In this document: in pieces, positions 22,165-32,110 of the stretch
Numbering within the stretch: the stretch's first letter is position 1
Layout: each line of letters starts with the position of its first letter
Origin: Tubiluchus corallicola
Taxonomy: Eukaryota > Priapulida > Priapulimorpha > Priapulimorphida > Tubiluchidae
DNA length: 64,000 nt
Direction: 5' to 3'
NCBI GenBank assembly: GCA_030141605.1
Contig: JAQGDQ010000806.1
Location: forward strand, 29,563 to 93,562
The notes under the pieces: model-generated
Told to the model about the DNA's origin: nothing
Databases searched by the model: none
What the model saw: the letters and a program-made list of their open reading frames with translations, nothing else
Program-made: the position numbers and the translations under genes

Positions 22165-22324
22165 TAAAATCGTCTTGTTCATTTAGCAGTTTGCACGCTT
22201 ATTAAGTAGGAAAAAAAAACACATATGTTTGCCAGTTCCGAGTAAACCTTCACACTTGTTTACTTCACATATTAAAATACTGATGCTGAGAAATCTTTAA
22301 TGCTACTGTAATGTATAATTGTAC

Positions 22325-22435
22325 CTTTGTCACAATTATCTCCTTCATAGCCAGCTTTGCACTTACAAGTGTACCCATTCACTAAGTCATTGCATGTTCC
22401 GTGGTCACATGGATTTGATTGACATTCATCAATAT
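22325..22435 (-). CDS. EGF exon M1 (short type, first in window)
   Basis: A 111-bp phase 1-1 exon: DIDEC, C-Q-S-N-P-C, C2-D-H-G-T-C3, [12 protein letters not shown] and GYEGDNC, with donor GTACAAT. It is closest to the M7-M9 tandem copies. No EGF exon was seen upstream of it, although it is phase 1 and so needs an upstream coding exon. Confidence 0.92.
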
Positions 22436-22703
22436 CTAAAGTGTTCAAAATATACATCAGTGAAGTTTTTAAATCGATTTTCTATATGATAATATTAATA
22501 TTAAATATCATAACACAAGTAAAAAGTAACAGGTTGCAAAAGCTTATAATATTGTGGTGTTTTACACCTGCTCACCTCCTCTCGCCTTAATTGTTCTGAA
22601 GAAGGACAGCTATTTTACCTTCGACAACAGTAAATTAGCTAATAAATGCCCTAAGAATGGGATCAGCGGCGATTATAATGATTGCGCGCACTTGCACGAA
22701 CAG

Positions 22704-23094
22704 TGTGAAAAATGTCTAAAGGTAAAATAGCTAAGACATCAGTATATTGCAGAACACAGGTGAGTTTATTTATACAAATCAGTTAGTCATACAAATTATC
22801 CACAGCACATGTTGATTCTATGCTCTCTGACAGCCAACTGCCCAGGTAAGTTTTCTATGAAGCAAGGAAGCCAGCAATTCTATGAAGGGTAAATGTTATG
22901 CATACTACATAGTTCAAGGATAAAAGTTTAGACTGTATATTAAGAAATAGACTTATTTTACAGCTGAAATTTCTTGTGTGGGATTTTTAATGTTTTAACC
23001 AGAGACTACAATAATATGACATAATGAACAAAAATAATGACATATGACATAATAATAAAAAATAATGACATATGACATCGTGAACTTCACGACA
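22704..23094 (+). repeat. Left LTR-like repeat
   Basis: TG...CA boundaries. It contains splice-like signals in plus sense: CCCAG|GTAAGT at about 22855 and TTTTACAG|CTGAAA at about 22966. It ends with a short hairpin-capable GTGAACTTCAC just before the boundary. An inverted match AGCTATTTTACCTT lies at about 22608, outside the repeat. Confidence 0.7.
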
Positions 23095-23226
23095 CTCCGA
23101 CCAGGAAGTTGGAAATAACAAACTATTTGATACTTTAACCTTTTAAGTCATTTAACTTTTACAAGAAATAAATTTGTTACATTTCTTAATCATTTTAAGA
23201 ATAACATCTAACATCTTAAGTACGAG

Positions 23227-24116
23227 ATGGCGCCACCAACCAGTTTGGGCGCCGTGGATAAATACGAATCACACCATTGCAAAACGGAGTATTTGGGCTA
23301 TGTACAAAGAGGGTAAGTTTTTTTTAATCTAATTTAATAGTGGCATTAAATTTCAAAGTAATTTTGTATATAATTATCACGCTACATTCGTAACAAGTTT
23401 CATTACACACAACTTAACGATAAACTTAATATTTCTCTATTGAGTTTCACTACAAATAACATTCAATCTCTAGATTACAAAATCATCATGACGATTTGAG
23501 TACAAAGTATCGATTTAGGATACAAATTCGTAACAAAGGGCATCGATTTAGGATGCAAATTCGTAACAAAAGGCATCGATTTAGGATGCACACGATTTAC
23601 CAATCGTTAGATTTAAATTACAAGTGGATTGCTAACCGAGGACATGCACAAGTACTATTACTATTAGCAAGTATAATAAGCAATGACATCCAGCATTGGT
23701 TACTCTTTGTGTTTATGATAAAGTTTGTACAGCATTTGCTTGGTTCGCCTGTAGGTTATGCTGTACATGGTCTATCACACAATTAGACACAATTTATCAA
23801 TAACATTTCTATCATTACTTTTTTTCAGGTTTATAACAAAGAGCACGTTTTGTGCACAAGGTAAGTATAAGGTAACTCAGGTAAGTAATATTTTAACAAC
23901 TTAATAAGCAGCTATTCAAACAGTGTTAACAATAACAGCAACAAGTTATTCAAATGATGTTAACAACAATAGCAATACTAAACAATGCAAAACTTATTTA
24001 CAAAATCTTTAATGTTTCTAATTTTACAGGTAGATTTGATTAAGGTGGATCTTGGGTTTCAATAGAAACAATTCGATACAAGTGGAAAGTTTTCCGACAT
24101 TTGCAGGATCCACGTG
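23227..24116 (+). other. Possible three-exon small coding unit in the leader
   Basis: An ATG in good context (GAGATGG) opens 28 codons, 23227-23312, ending AGAGG|GTAAGT. A T-rich acceptor (TTTTTTTCAG) precedes a 32-nt segment 23829-23860 ending CAAG|GTAAGT. A third acceptor (ATTTTACAG) precedes 24030-24116, ending CACGTG|GTAAGT. Phases agree (2 then 1) and the reading stays open until TAA at 24041-24043, giving a protein of about 43 residues of no recognised family. Whether the segments are spliced is inference; no promoter or transcript evidence is available. Confidence 0.35.
23511..23597. repeat. 33-bp tandem repeat, 2.6 copies
   Basis: CGATTTAGGAT(A/G)CAAATT... repeats with a 33-bp period at 23511, 23544 and 23577, inside the leader of the LTR-bearing element. 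Because the period is a multiple of three, one frame stays open across it; that is not evidence of coding. Confidence 0.85.
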
Positions 24117-24580
24117 GTAAGTTTGAATTAGAAATCAGAATTACATCATTATCGTTTGACGGAATAATTACAACATTTTTCATAGAGTTTGGCTTTCTGA
24201 TTTCTGTATATGCATACTGTGTCAAAGATAGCCACATGATTTTAAATGGAAATTTAATTCCATACATGAAAACTTTTATGGCTCTAAACATGAATGCAAT
24301 GAAGTGTGCCGAAATTCTTCATTTTATACAAGTTTATAGAACCAAGGAAATTATGCTAGGACTTTATTTGAAAGGAAAAAAATCAGTTTGATATCTACAA
24401 AGCTACAAACCAGGTGATACAGTTGCTCTGCTTGGAAAAGAAGTCAGTTTGCTTGGTATAAGGCTGCAAACCAAGTGATACAGTTACTCTGTTCCTGTTT
24501 ATACTGAGTGCTAAATATATGGACAGTATTGGTGCTTCTAATTTGGAATCCAGACGACTGCAAGTTAACCTTGTTTGAGT

Positions 24581-25408
24581 ATGGCCACCACAACAACCAC
24601 AAGCGACAAGACTATTCTTTATACGCCGCCGTGGGAGGGTGAACCTAAAGGTCATGACATAAGGACTGGACAATTATTCCAGCCAATACAACCAAACAAG
24701 GACTCATCAAAGCAAGGAGTGACCATTATGGACCATGGTTCTAAGGACTCAGACGACGAGGAACCGGACTATGAGCAGCAACTACATATTCCAGCTACCC
24801 CAGCACATGGAGCCACCCCAACAGCTGCAACTGGAACAATTCCGAAGGTGGTTCCAGACAAAGATCCATTGCATGGACACCAGCTGGAGGTGAAGATACT
24901 GATCCAGAACCTGAAAATAAACTCACAGCACTATGGTGAGGTGTTTTTCACATGTACTACATTGTTAGACTTAGAATTTGACAAATGTATTGCTAATTAT
25001 CAAAACTTTGTTGACAGATGTAATGCTTCAATTACTGATTTGAGATTTTCAACTGAAATGCTCACAGAGTTGTATGACAAGCTATCATATATTTATTGTA
25101 GTTCAGATGATAGTTCCCATTTAGATGAAGTTAAAGAATTTCTTGCTTCAAAAATTACATTGAACAGAAATTTGTCTGAACTTAGTTCTAAGATTGAAGC
25201 CAGAATTAGGTCATTAGAAACCTGTCACTTGAAGGTCAGTGAACCTGTACCTGTAGTATCAAGCACACCTGTTTCTGCTGTGCCTAATATGACATCACAG
25301 CTAAATGCTGTGAACGTTAGTCATGCAAGCACTGTGTATAATGTAATTTTTGAAGCAAGAAATTCTTTAACTTCATCTAAATGGGAACTATCATCTGAAC
25401 TACAATAA
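24581..25408 (+). CDS. Gag-like protein of the LTR element (truncated)
   Basis: The frame encodes 275 residues from an ATG in good context (GAGTATGG). The N-terminal 30 residues are Thr-rich then T-P-P-W-E-G-E-P. An acidic stretch (D-S-D-D-E-E-P-D) and an A/T/P-rich linker follow to about residue 100, then a predicted helical region (about 105-215) with leucine spacing suggestive of coiled coil, and a Ser/Pro/Val-rich tail. There is no zinc knuckle, protease or RT motif. Placement after an LTR and leader suggests gag; the helical N-terminal region resembles what precedes the gag/protease part of BEL-Pao polyproteins, but I cannot confirm the family. The last codons run into the inverted arm, so the natural C-terminus is lost. 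This copy is non-functional as an element. Confidence 0.55.
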   Translation: MATTTTTSDKTILYTPPWEGEPKGHDIRTGQLFQPIQPNKDSSKQGVTIMDHGSKDSDDEEPDYEQQLHIPATPAHGATPTAATGTIPKVVPDKDPLHGHQLEVKILIQNLKINSQHYGEVFFTCTTLLDLEFDKCIANYQNFVDRCNASITDLRFSTEMLTELYDKLSYIYCSSDDSSHLDEVKEFLASKITLNRNLSELSSKIEARIRSLETCHLKVSEPVPVVSSTPVSAVPNMTSQLNAVNVSHASTVYNVIFEARNSLTSSKWELSSELQ

Positions 25409-25920
25409 ATATATGATAGCTTGTCATACAACTCTGTGAGCATTTCAGTTGAAAATCTCAAATCAGTAATTGAAGCATTACATCTGTCAACAAAGTTTTG
25501 ATAATTAGCAATACATTTGTCAAATTCTAAGTCTAACAATGTAGTACATGTGAAAATCACCTCACCATAAAGCTGTGAGTTTATTTTCAGGTTCTGGATG
25601 AGTATCTTCACCTCCAGCTGGTGTCCATGCAATGGATCTTTGTCTGGAACCATCTTCGGAATTGCTCCAGTTGCAGCTGTTGGGGTGGCTCCATGTGCTG
25701 GGGTAGCTGGAATATGTAGTTGCTGCTCATAGTCCGGTTCCTCGTCGTCTGAGTCCTTAGAACCATGGTCCATAATGGTCACTCCTTGCTTTGATGAGTC
25801 CTTGTTTGGTTGTATTGGCTGGAATAATTGTCCAGTCCTTATGTCATGACCTTTAGGTTCACCCTCCCACGGCGGCGTATAAAGAATAGTCTTGTCGCTT
25901 GTGGTTGTTGTGGTGGCCAT
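25321..25920 (-). pseudogene. Inverted duplicate of the gag-like frame
   Basis: The first 187 or so residues repeat the plus-strand frame with four substitutions, then run off the arm into the spacer (ends Y-T-V-L-A). It has no separate function that I can support; it is the right arm of the palindrome. Confidence 0.85.
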
Positions 25921-26197
25921 ACTCAAACAAGGTTAACTTGCAGTCGTCTGGATTCCAAATTAGAAGCACCAATACTGTCCATATATTTAGCACTCAGTAT
26001 GAACAGGAACAGAGTCACTGTATCACTTGGTTTGCAGCCTTGTACTAAGCAAACTGATTTCTTTTCCAAGCAGAGCAACTGTATCACCTGGTTTGTAGCT
26101 TCGTAGATATCAAACTGATTTTTTTTCTTTCAAATAAAGTCCTAGCATAATTTCCTTGGTTCTATAAACTTGTATAAAATGAAGAATTTCGGCACCA

Positions 26198-26572
26198 TGT
26201 GAAATAATTCTGAAGGTAAAATAGCTAAGACATCAGTATATTGCAGAACACAGGTGAGTTTATTTATAAAAAATCAGTAACAGCACATGTTGATTCATTG
26301 CTCTCTGACAGCCAACTGCCCAGGTAAGTTTTCTATGAAGCAAGGAAGCCAGCAATTCTATGAAGGGTAAATGTTATGCATACTACATAGTTCAAGGATA
26401 AAAGTTTAGACTGTATATGAAGAAATAAACTTATTTTACAGCTGAAATTTCTTGTGTGGGATTTTTAATGTTTTAACCAGAGACTACAATAATATGACAT
26501 AATGAACAAAAATAATGACATATGACATAATAATAAAAAATAATGACATATGACATCGTGAACTTCACGACA
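26198..26572 (+). repeat. Right LTR-like repeat
   Basis: Matches 22704-23094 apart from small indels and a missing segment (TAGTCATACAAATTATC region). Its TG edge is joined directly to the inverted arm rather than to a polypurine tract, which is not the normal 3' LTR arrangement. Confidence 0.75.
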
Positions 26573-26699
26573 GCGTAGGTGACCACCGCTAAAAACTTTT
26601 ATAGTGTAGTACATCACACTTTTCGGCGTTACTAAGATAAAAATTTTCATCTTTTTTTCAAAATTCTGACCTGATTTTTCTTATTTGAAAAAACTATTT

Positions 26700-26742
26700 G
26701 TGAGAGAGAGAGGAAGAGAGAAAGAGAGAGAGAGAGAGAGAT

Positions 26743-26809
<67 letters not shown>

Positions 26810-26815
26810 AAGAGA
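26700..26815. repeat. (GA)n microsatellite
   Basis: A run of GAGA with sparse T and A interruptions over about 115 bp. Purine-strand tracts like this can form triplex DNA. Nothing else is recognised between 26573 and 27105. Confidence 0.95.
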
Positions 26816-27104
26816 CGTTATCATCATTGTTTCTACCATTCATTACATCACTATGCACAAATTTGGGCACAGTAATTCCTATGAATAAGGTGGACGATTA
26901 TTTATTATTGGTGACATATTTAGAGTGCATAGAAACTGGCTGGCGGCCACTTGTCAAAGGGGGAGTGGCAGGGAGTGTCAGACAGTTTTTCCTTTTGGTC
27001 GCATCTCCTCCAATGGCATTCGTTTTTTTTCTATATTTATAAGCATTTGGGCACTGTAGGGTAGATATACATGCTGTGTTTTAAAACACATGCTGTAAAG
27101 GAGA

Positions 27105-27480
27105 GTTTGCCAGTTTGCCTGCACACCTGATATGTTTAAACTATTGTGTTAATGTCTTGCAATTTGGTTTAAAAAGTCATGTGACACTTCATCCATTAAT
27201 TTTTGGGAAATCATACCTCAGCTTTCTTTTCAGTTCCCTACCTCAGCTACTTTTGTACATAAACGTTTCTTACTGTTTCTTTCTCAAAATTTTCGGTTTT
27301 ATTTCCTCACGATTTCTAAAATTTACGGTTTCCTGGTGATATTCTGCTCTCAGTTGGATCTATCAGGCAAAATAATTGCAAAACTTGACAAAATATATCC
27401 GTTTTCTGACTCTTTTAAATTTTTGTGTTTGATTAGTTTCATAATTAATTTTTGTAATTTGTTACATGCCTTTTATAAAG
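27105..27480. repeat. Dispersed repeat G, copy 1
   Basis: Homologous in direct orientation to 45064-45480 and, in part, to 63420-63660 (shared phrases AGTTTGCC(A/T)G..., TTTAAAAAGTCA(T/C)GTGAC, TTTTGTACATAAACG). In the first two copies it runs straight into Helitron-family sequence, so the two together were duplicated. Confidence 0.75.
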
Positions 27481-27484
27481 GTAT

Positions 27485-28444
27485 CGATCTAGTATCGTCT
27501 CATTAATGGTTTACATTAATGCTCACGCACAGCTGGAGGAACAGTAGCAAAAAAAACTCAAGAATGGCCTTTTAGCTCCATTTTTTGCGAAATTGATATC
27601 TCTTATTTCTAGAGAAAGGAAACGGCCGTGAAACGGGGCTGGTAACGGATTCATAGCCCTTCCAACGGTGGGTATATTCCTGGGAATGCCGTGTGACCGT
27701 TTAGTTGGTTTTTTTCTCGGACCCAGCTTTGGAAATAAGATCAATAGCTCTTTGAGAAGAAGAGGAAACGGACTTTTCATAGACTGAAAAAGCCAGTGTT
27801 CTGACGACATTCCATGTCTGCCTATAATTTTACTTCAATAGAAGCTGCTCCTAGCTCTTATAATGAAGTATTACAATGGTAGTCCATTACAATCAAAAGG
27901 AACAGTTTACAAAAACGTAGAATACCCATTCATTATATTGATCATTGGCGATTGGCTCTAATAGAATTTGCCATGTCAAACAGTTTTAACCTTCGCAATA
28001 CTGTTGTGCTGCCCGCGTTGGTATTGTAGGTGTCACCGTTGTATTTGTTACAACCAAAATCACCGTCGTCATCATCATGATCATGACATTGGTTTGGTGT
28101 GGTGCTTTATGATGTAGTGGATGCAGTGAGCACGCTGTAGATGGTGTGGCATGTTAGGTGTCAAGTGGTGAATTGTGTGTAGGTGGCATTCTGTGCTGCA
28201 GGTGGTGCTGTGTGTGTGTTATGGCGTGATGGGGTTGTGTGGTGGGTATGACATAGTAAGGCGTGTTGAATGTTGAATGGCATGGTGCATGTGGTGTGAT
28301 GGGTTCACCATGGTGCTGCAGGCATTGTGTAGGTGGTATGGTGCGGGTGGTGTGTTGGGTATATATGTTATGTGTGGTGTGACACAGTGTAATGTTGTGT
28401 CTTTTTAGGTTTATGTGCAGGGTATTTTTGTAGGGTTTGGCTAG
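27485..28444 (+). mobile_element. Helitron-family copy with GT-rich minisatellite
   Basis: Shares the body of 59725-60180 (GATCTAG-ATCGT, AATGGTTTA, GGAGGAACAG, GGCC-TTT, GGTGGGT, CGGACCCA) and the same 3' end GGGTTTGGCTAG followed by T. A TGGTGTG-type minisatellite lies at about 28090-28390. The 5' terminus is not seen, being replaced by repeat G. Confidence 0.65.
28090..28390. repeat. GT-rich degenerate minisatellite
   Basis: Imperfect GTGGTGTG units in plus sense just before the Helitron-like 3' end. It occupies the same position in the element as the arrays at 30300-30690 and 60567-61290. Confidence 0.85.
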
Positions 28445-29606
28445 TAACTGTAATTGTGACTATTGCATTGTAGCTTGTCCACACTGCTTAAAACTTTACG
28501 ATTGTTTCTCTTCGACCTGAGAATGCTCATTTTGTGAACGCTATGATTACCTGATTTAATTATTTTGAGCATGATTTGTGCATGTTAATTGTTTAAAGAT
28601 GGGATAATAATCTTTTCTGCTGAGATGATTTTGCGAATGACAAATGATGGACTCATTAAAACTGAAATTGTTACTTTCTCATTTTTTAAATTTGCTCAAA
28701 ATGAATTCAGACAAACCCATTCAGACGAACCATTTTAGACCTCATATTTTTCACCTATGTAGTGAAATCTAGGCCGCTGCCCCCTCTTGAAATGATGAGA
28801 ATCATTCGAGAACTGAATGCACTGGGAAACTAGCCTGTACATTCAGGACGTTACAACGTTCTTCTAAGACAACTGCCTGGTTACCTAAAGCTTTATTGTA
28901 ATTTTATTAACTAGACTAAACTAAAGCAGAAACAAATGTGAAGTACATAAGTTTGTGATTTGGTCACACGCAAACAACTGGTCCAGTAATTACCACTGGA
29001 TTCTGCTTGAGTTCAGTTTTTAGCAGTTCTACAACAATCTTTGGCAATAGTTTTCATTACATACTTAAAATAAGATGCTGTGTGACCAAAGAGCTGTACC
29101 TCTTAGTTCTAAAGATCGAGAATGGGCCGAAAGTTGCTGCTGGTAATGGTTGGAGAGTCCTTTCAATGGTTGATGTAGACGGCATATTAAAATCTGCAGG
29201 GCACGTTGGGGAAAAAACAAGTGCATGCCCGGAAAGAGTGTGAGACGTTATATCAGATGTGGAGGTATCATTGAGAGCGAGGTCCACTAAACGAAACGAA
29301 AGGGTGGCATTTCAACCACCCCTTAGTTGCACAGCAATTTGTAACATCTATTATTTTTGAGTTTGGTCAATTTTGAGGCTGTTACAGGCATTTTCGTCAT
29401 CCGCCATTGCACTATCGTTTGTTACATGCAAATTATATGTGTTTGCATATAACCAAAAGAGAAACATTAAGCAAAACCATGTAGAATGCCTGTGCATTAT
29501 TGATCATTGATGAACAGTCTAAAAGCATTTATTGCGCCATACAGTTTCAACCTCGTACAAAATGTTTTGCATGTTCTCACAGTGATACTCTGCTGTTGGT
29601 GTCATA

Positions 29607-30220
29607 CTGTAACGCGGCTAGGGGTTCACGTAACAGAAAGGTGTGCAAATAATCGTACTTTGCACCAATGGCTTGGGTTCATCTGACTGTTAAGCCTAAG
29701 GCACACTTCAGCACAAATTAGTTTATAGCAGGAAAACTGACATTGGAGAAATGTTGGTTTTGATAGACAATTTTGAATTATTTATTTAATTGCTTTATTA
29801 TGGTTCAGGGCTTATAATTAGCAGCTCTTGAGATAACAGAGCTTGTTAGCAACTCTTGTGTCAGCAGAGTTTGTTAGAAGCTCTTGAGATAGCAGAGCTT
29901 GTTAGCAGGCCTTGTCAGCAGCGAGTGTCTCTTCCTCTGGATCTGTCTTCCTTCAATACTACTCTGGACAGATGACATGACCAACCTACACACTGCTGAT
30001 TGGTTATTGTCCTGTTAACACGGGCGGATCACGTGCATAGACCTTAATAGGCAGTATACTGAATCATGCGCTCAGCACTGTATGCTCTTGATTGGTTGTT
30101 GGCGTAGTTGTTTTCACATCCGGGTCCTTCTCATGAAAACTTCCATTGATGCACGTGTGTTTACCTCGCCAGTAAAGCTTAGTGTAATTATTGTCATTAA
30201 TTAGTTTAATTTAATGTTTT
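29607..30220. other. Unclassified insertion with tandem AGCTCTTG units
   Basis: Sequence foreign to the Helitron family. It starts near TGTAACGCGG and contains three to four imperfect units around (T/G)TTAGCA-CTCTTG-AGATA-CAGAGC at 29821-29925. An LTR was considered (TG start) but no matching CA end or target duplication was found. Confidence 0.4.
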
Positions 30221-30299
30221 TTTTTATTATAGGCACTGCATACCTATGCCACAACATTAACATCGTCATTAACACTGTGATCACCACTGTGATCCACAA

Positions 30300-30690
30300 G
30301 AATTGATGTGGCTTGGTGTAATGTGATCTGGCTGGTGTGGTTTTGATGGTGTGGTGTGGGTGACATAGTGTGAATAATGTGGTGGGGTGTGTGTTGTGTG
30401 GTGTAGAGTGGTGTGGTGTGTTGTGAGTCGGACCTTGGGTAGTTGTGTAGTGTGGTGTGGTATTGATGATGTAGTGTGGATAATGTGGAGGGGTGTAGGT
30501 GGTTTGGTGTAGAGTGATGAGTTGTAGGTGGTGTGCAATGGTGTGAATGGCAAGGTGTTGTGTTGCAGTATTGTGTGGGAGGTGTGGGGCAGTGTGGGTG
30601 GTGTGTTGTGAGTTTCGCGGTGGGTTGGTGTGATGTGAATGTTGTGTTGTGAGTGGGGTGGTTGGTGGTTGTGTGGTGTGGCGTACTGCC
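30300..30690. repeat. GT-rich degenerate minisatellite
   Basis: TGGTGTGG-type units. Long open frames on the complementary strand (rich in Thr, His, Pro) result from the repeat and are not genes. Confidence 0.88.
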
Positions 30691-30829
30691 TCCCCCTCCC
30701 CAATTACAGTGTATCGAAAAAATTCAAATTTATTTAAAAACCGGGGTTTGGTGGCATTAATTTTCATTGCTGAAATTACTAAAACAGTTAGAATTTTTCA
30801 TTAGAACCAGTGCCCAGTTTCATATAGCC

Positions 30830-32110
30830 GTCACTAAATTTACAGTGTCTTTATTAAAAATATTTAAGTGAATGTAATCACGATGCCTTTGCTGTTATTT
30901 CTCCATATTCATTTTGCCTTGTATACATACACCGGATGTTGAAAACAGTTTATCCAGACATGTGGGTCTGTGTTGAGCATGTCAGAGATGGGGTACACTC
31001 GTATACATGCTAGAGCATTGAGTGTACCGATGCGTGCATGGAAGAAACGTCGCACATGAGAGCTCATGTGTAAGAGCGATTGACAGCGCTTGGATGCAGC
31101 ATGTATGTCTAGCAATGGCGCATGCTTCCGGTAACATCAGACAGCCATCTAGTGTACAAAACATCAACTAATGCAATATATTACCATGAAATGTCCTCAA
31201 CAAGACAAAAACTTAGCCAATTTGAAATTGTACGCAATAAATTTTTATATGATTAATGACGCAACAAATTAACACAACAAATTATGACACAACAAATTAA
31301 TACTTTAAAGACTTTGTCTACAACGCAAAATCAGGCAAAAATTTTAGCCTTACAGTAAGAAAATTGGGTCAGATCTACTCCTGGGTCAGACTGAATTAAG
31401 AGTAAATGACACAAACCCTTTCTGTGCCTAAACGAATGTTAAAAAAATGATATAATAAAATAATCGCTGGTTAGTGAGAGCAGCTTTTCCTGCACCCAGG
31501 CAAAATGAAGCAAACACATTCGGTCCTGAAGGAGTTAATGATTGACGTATGAAACAAAACTCTCATTATTTATTTATTACTATCAATAACCACCACGTAA
31601 CAAAGAAATACTTGCACTTGTGTAAGAAACTTCTGTCACAAGTTATGAGCACTTGGATTATGTCTGCTACGCAGTCACGTTAACCTGACTTTGTTTTTGT
31701 TTTACAATAACAACAGTAACAACAATAACAACGACAATGACAACCACAATATCAGGAACTTTGTATGATAAAAATGGCACAGGAAGAAATGGCACATAAT
31801 GTTTCATGCAATTGATTTTTATAGTAAAACTAGAACATATAGGATGCAGATCTCTGCCAAAGCTGAACAATTCTAAAATTTTTCTTCTGATTCTTTTGGC
31901 TAAAAAAATTACCAAAGATAAACAAGCAAACATGCACATGTGTATCTGTATTGGTATGATATAGGCTAGAAAAAAGAACAAAATATTTGTTCAGTAATAT
32001 ATTTATAATCAATAATGCACGAATGTTTTGAATAGTTTATCTACCTTTTATTTATTCATTTTGGCGACGGTAATAGACTGAGAAATATACAAGCAAAGAT
32101 CATAATCAGC
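30830..32110. repeat. Dispersed repeat R, 3' portion, plus repeat C copy 1
   Basis: 30900-31540 matches the 3' part of repeat R (TGCGTGCATGGAAG-AACGTCGCACATGAGAGCTCATG). 31540-32110 matches 48330-48940, including an AAC-type microsatellite (31706-31745), ATGGCACATAATGT and CTGCCA(A/G)AGCT. No coding capacity was recognised. Confidence 0.7.

Larger units (their letters stand above)
1..22435 (-). other. Large EGF-repeat gene, partial (gene-level span)
   Basis: One-domain EGF exons run on the minus strand from 22435 to the window edge; the gene continues past base 1. All intact exons are phase 1 at both ends, with AG acceptors and mostly GTAC or GTAT donors, so any exon can be skipped or duplicated without a frameshift. 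In transcription order I number the modules M1 (22.4 kb) to M19 (edge). Spacing between cysteines is typical of short Notch/fibropellin-type EGF domains. Arrays like this belong to secreted or single-pass surface proteins (Notch, Delta, fibropellin, fibrillin-like); family assignment is not possible because no signal peptide, transmembrane segment or non-EGF domain is visible. I saw no further EGF exon between 22.4 and 64 kb, so either the 5' exons are beyond long introns or M1 lies near the 5' end of the array. Confidence 0.85.
24304..26198. repeat. Large inverted repeat, arms about 858 bp
   Basis: The left arm 24304-25161 and right arm 25340-26198 are reverse complements around a 178-bp spacer. 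The encoded proteins differ at only four of about 187 shared residues, so the inversion is recent. The right arm ends exactly where the second LTR begins (CGGCACCA then TGTGAAA). Confidence 0.92.
22704..26572 (+). mobile_element. LTR-bearing element with palindromic interior
   Basis: Direct repeats at 22704-23094 and 26198-26572 (TGTGAAA... to ...CTTCACGACA) look like LTRs; the second lacks a 17-bp segment. Between them lie a leader of about 1.5 kb, a gag-like frame (24581-25408) and then an inverted copy of the leader end plus that frame, up to the second LTR. No reverse transcriptase, integrase or protease is present, so it is non-autonomous or rearranged. No target duplication was found (AACAG before, GCGTA after). 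Purine-rich tract and tRNA primer site are not obvious. Confidence 0.7.
29085..30700 (+). mobile_element. Diverged Helitron-family copy with internal insertion
   Basis: Similarity to the family is recognisable at 29115-29225 (GAGAATGGGCCGAAAG...), at 29480-29605 (ATTATTGATCATTG, ACAGTTTCAACCT, CTGCTGTTGGTGTC) and from 30225 into a GT-rich array. About 0.6 kb of unrelated sequence (29607-30220) interrupts it. Confidence 0.45.

Noticed and set aside
23511-23597. CRISPR-like array because of three 33-bp repeats
   Set aside because: The units are directly adjacent with no unique spacers, in a eukaryotic LTR-element leader; an ordinary tandem repeat.
29007-29287. Overlapping 75-codon frames at 29.0-29.3 kb as a small gene
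   Set aside because: The sequence is a diverged Helitron-family segment; neither frame is kept in other copies.
29607-30220. Solo LTR beginning TGTAACG
   Set aside because: No CA-ending terminus or matching target duplication could be identified.
30201-30767. Minus-strand 188-codon frame rich in Thr, His and Pro
   Set aside because: Lies over the GT-rich minisatellite at 30300-30690 and is overlapped by another equally low-complexity frame; repeat artefact.
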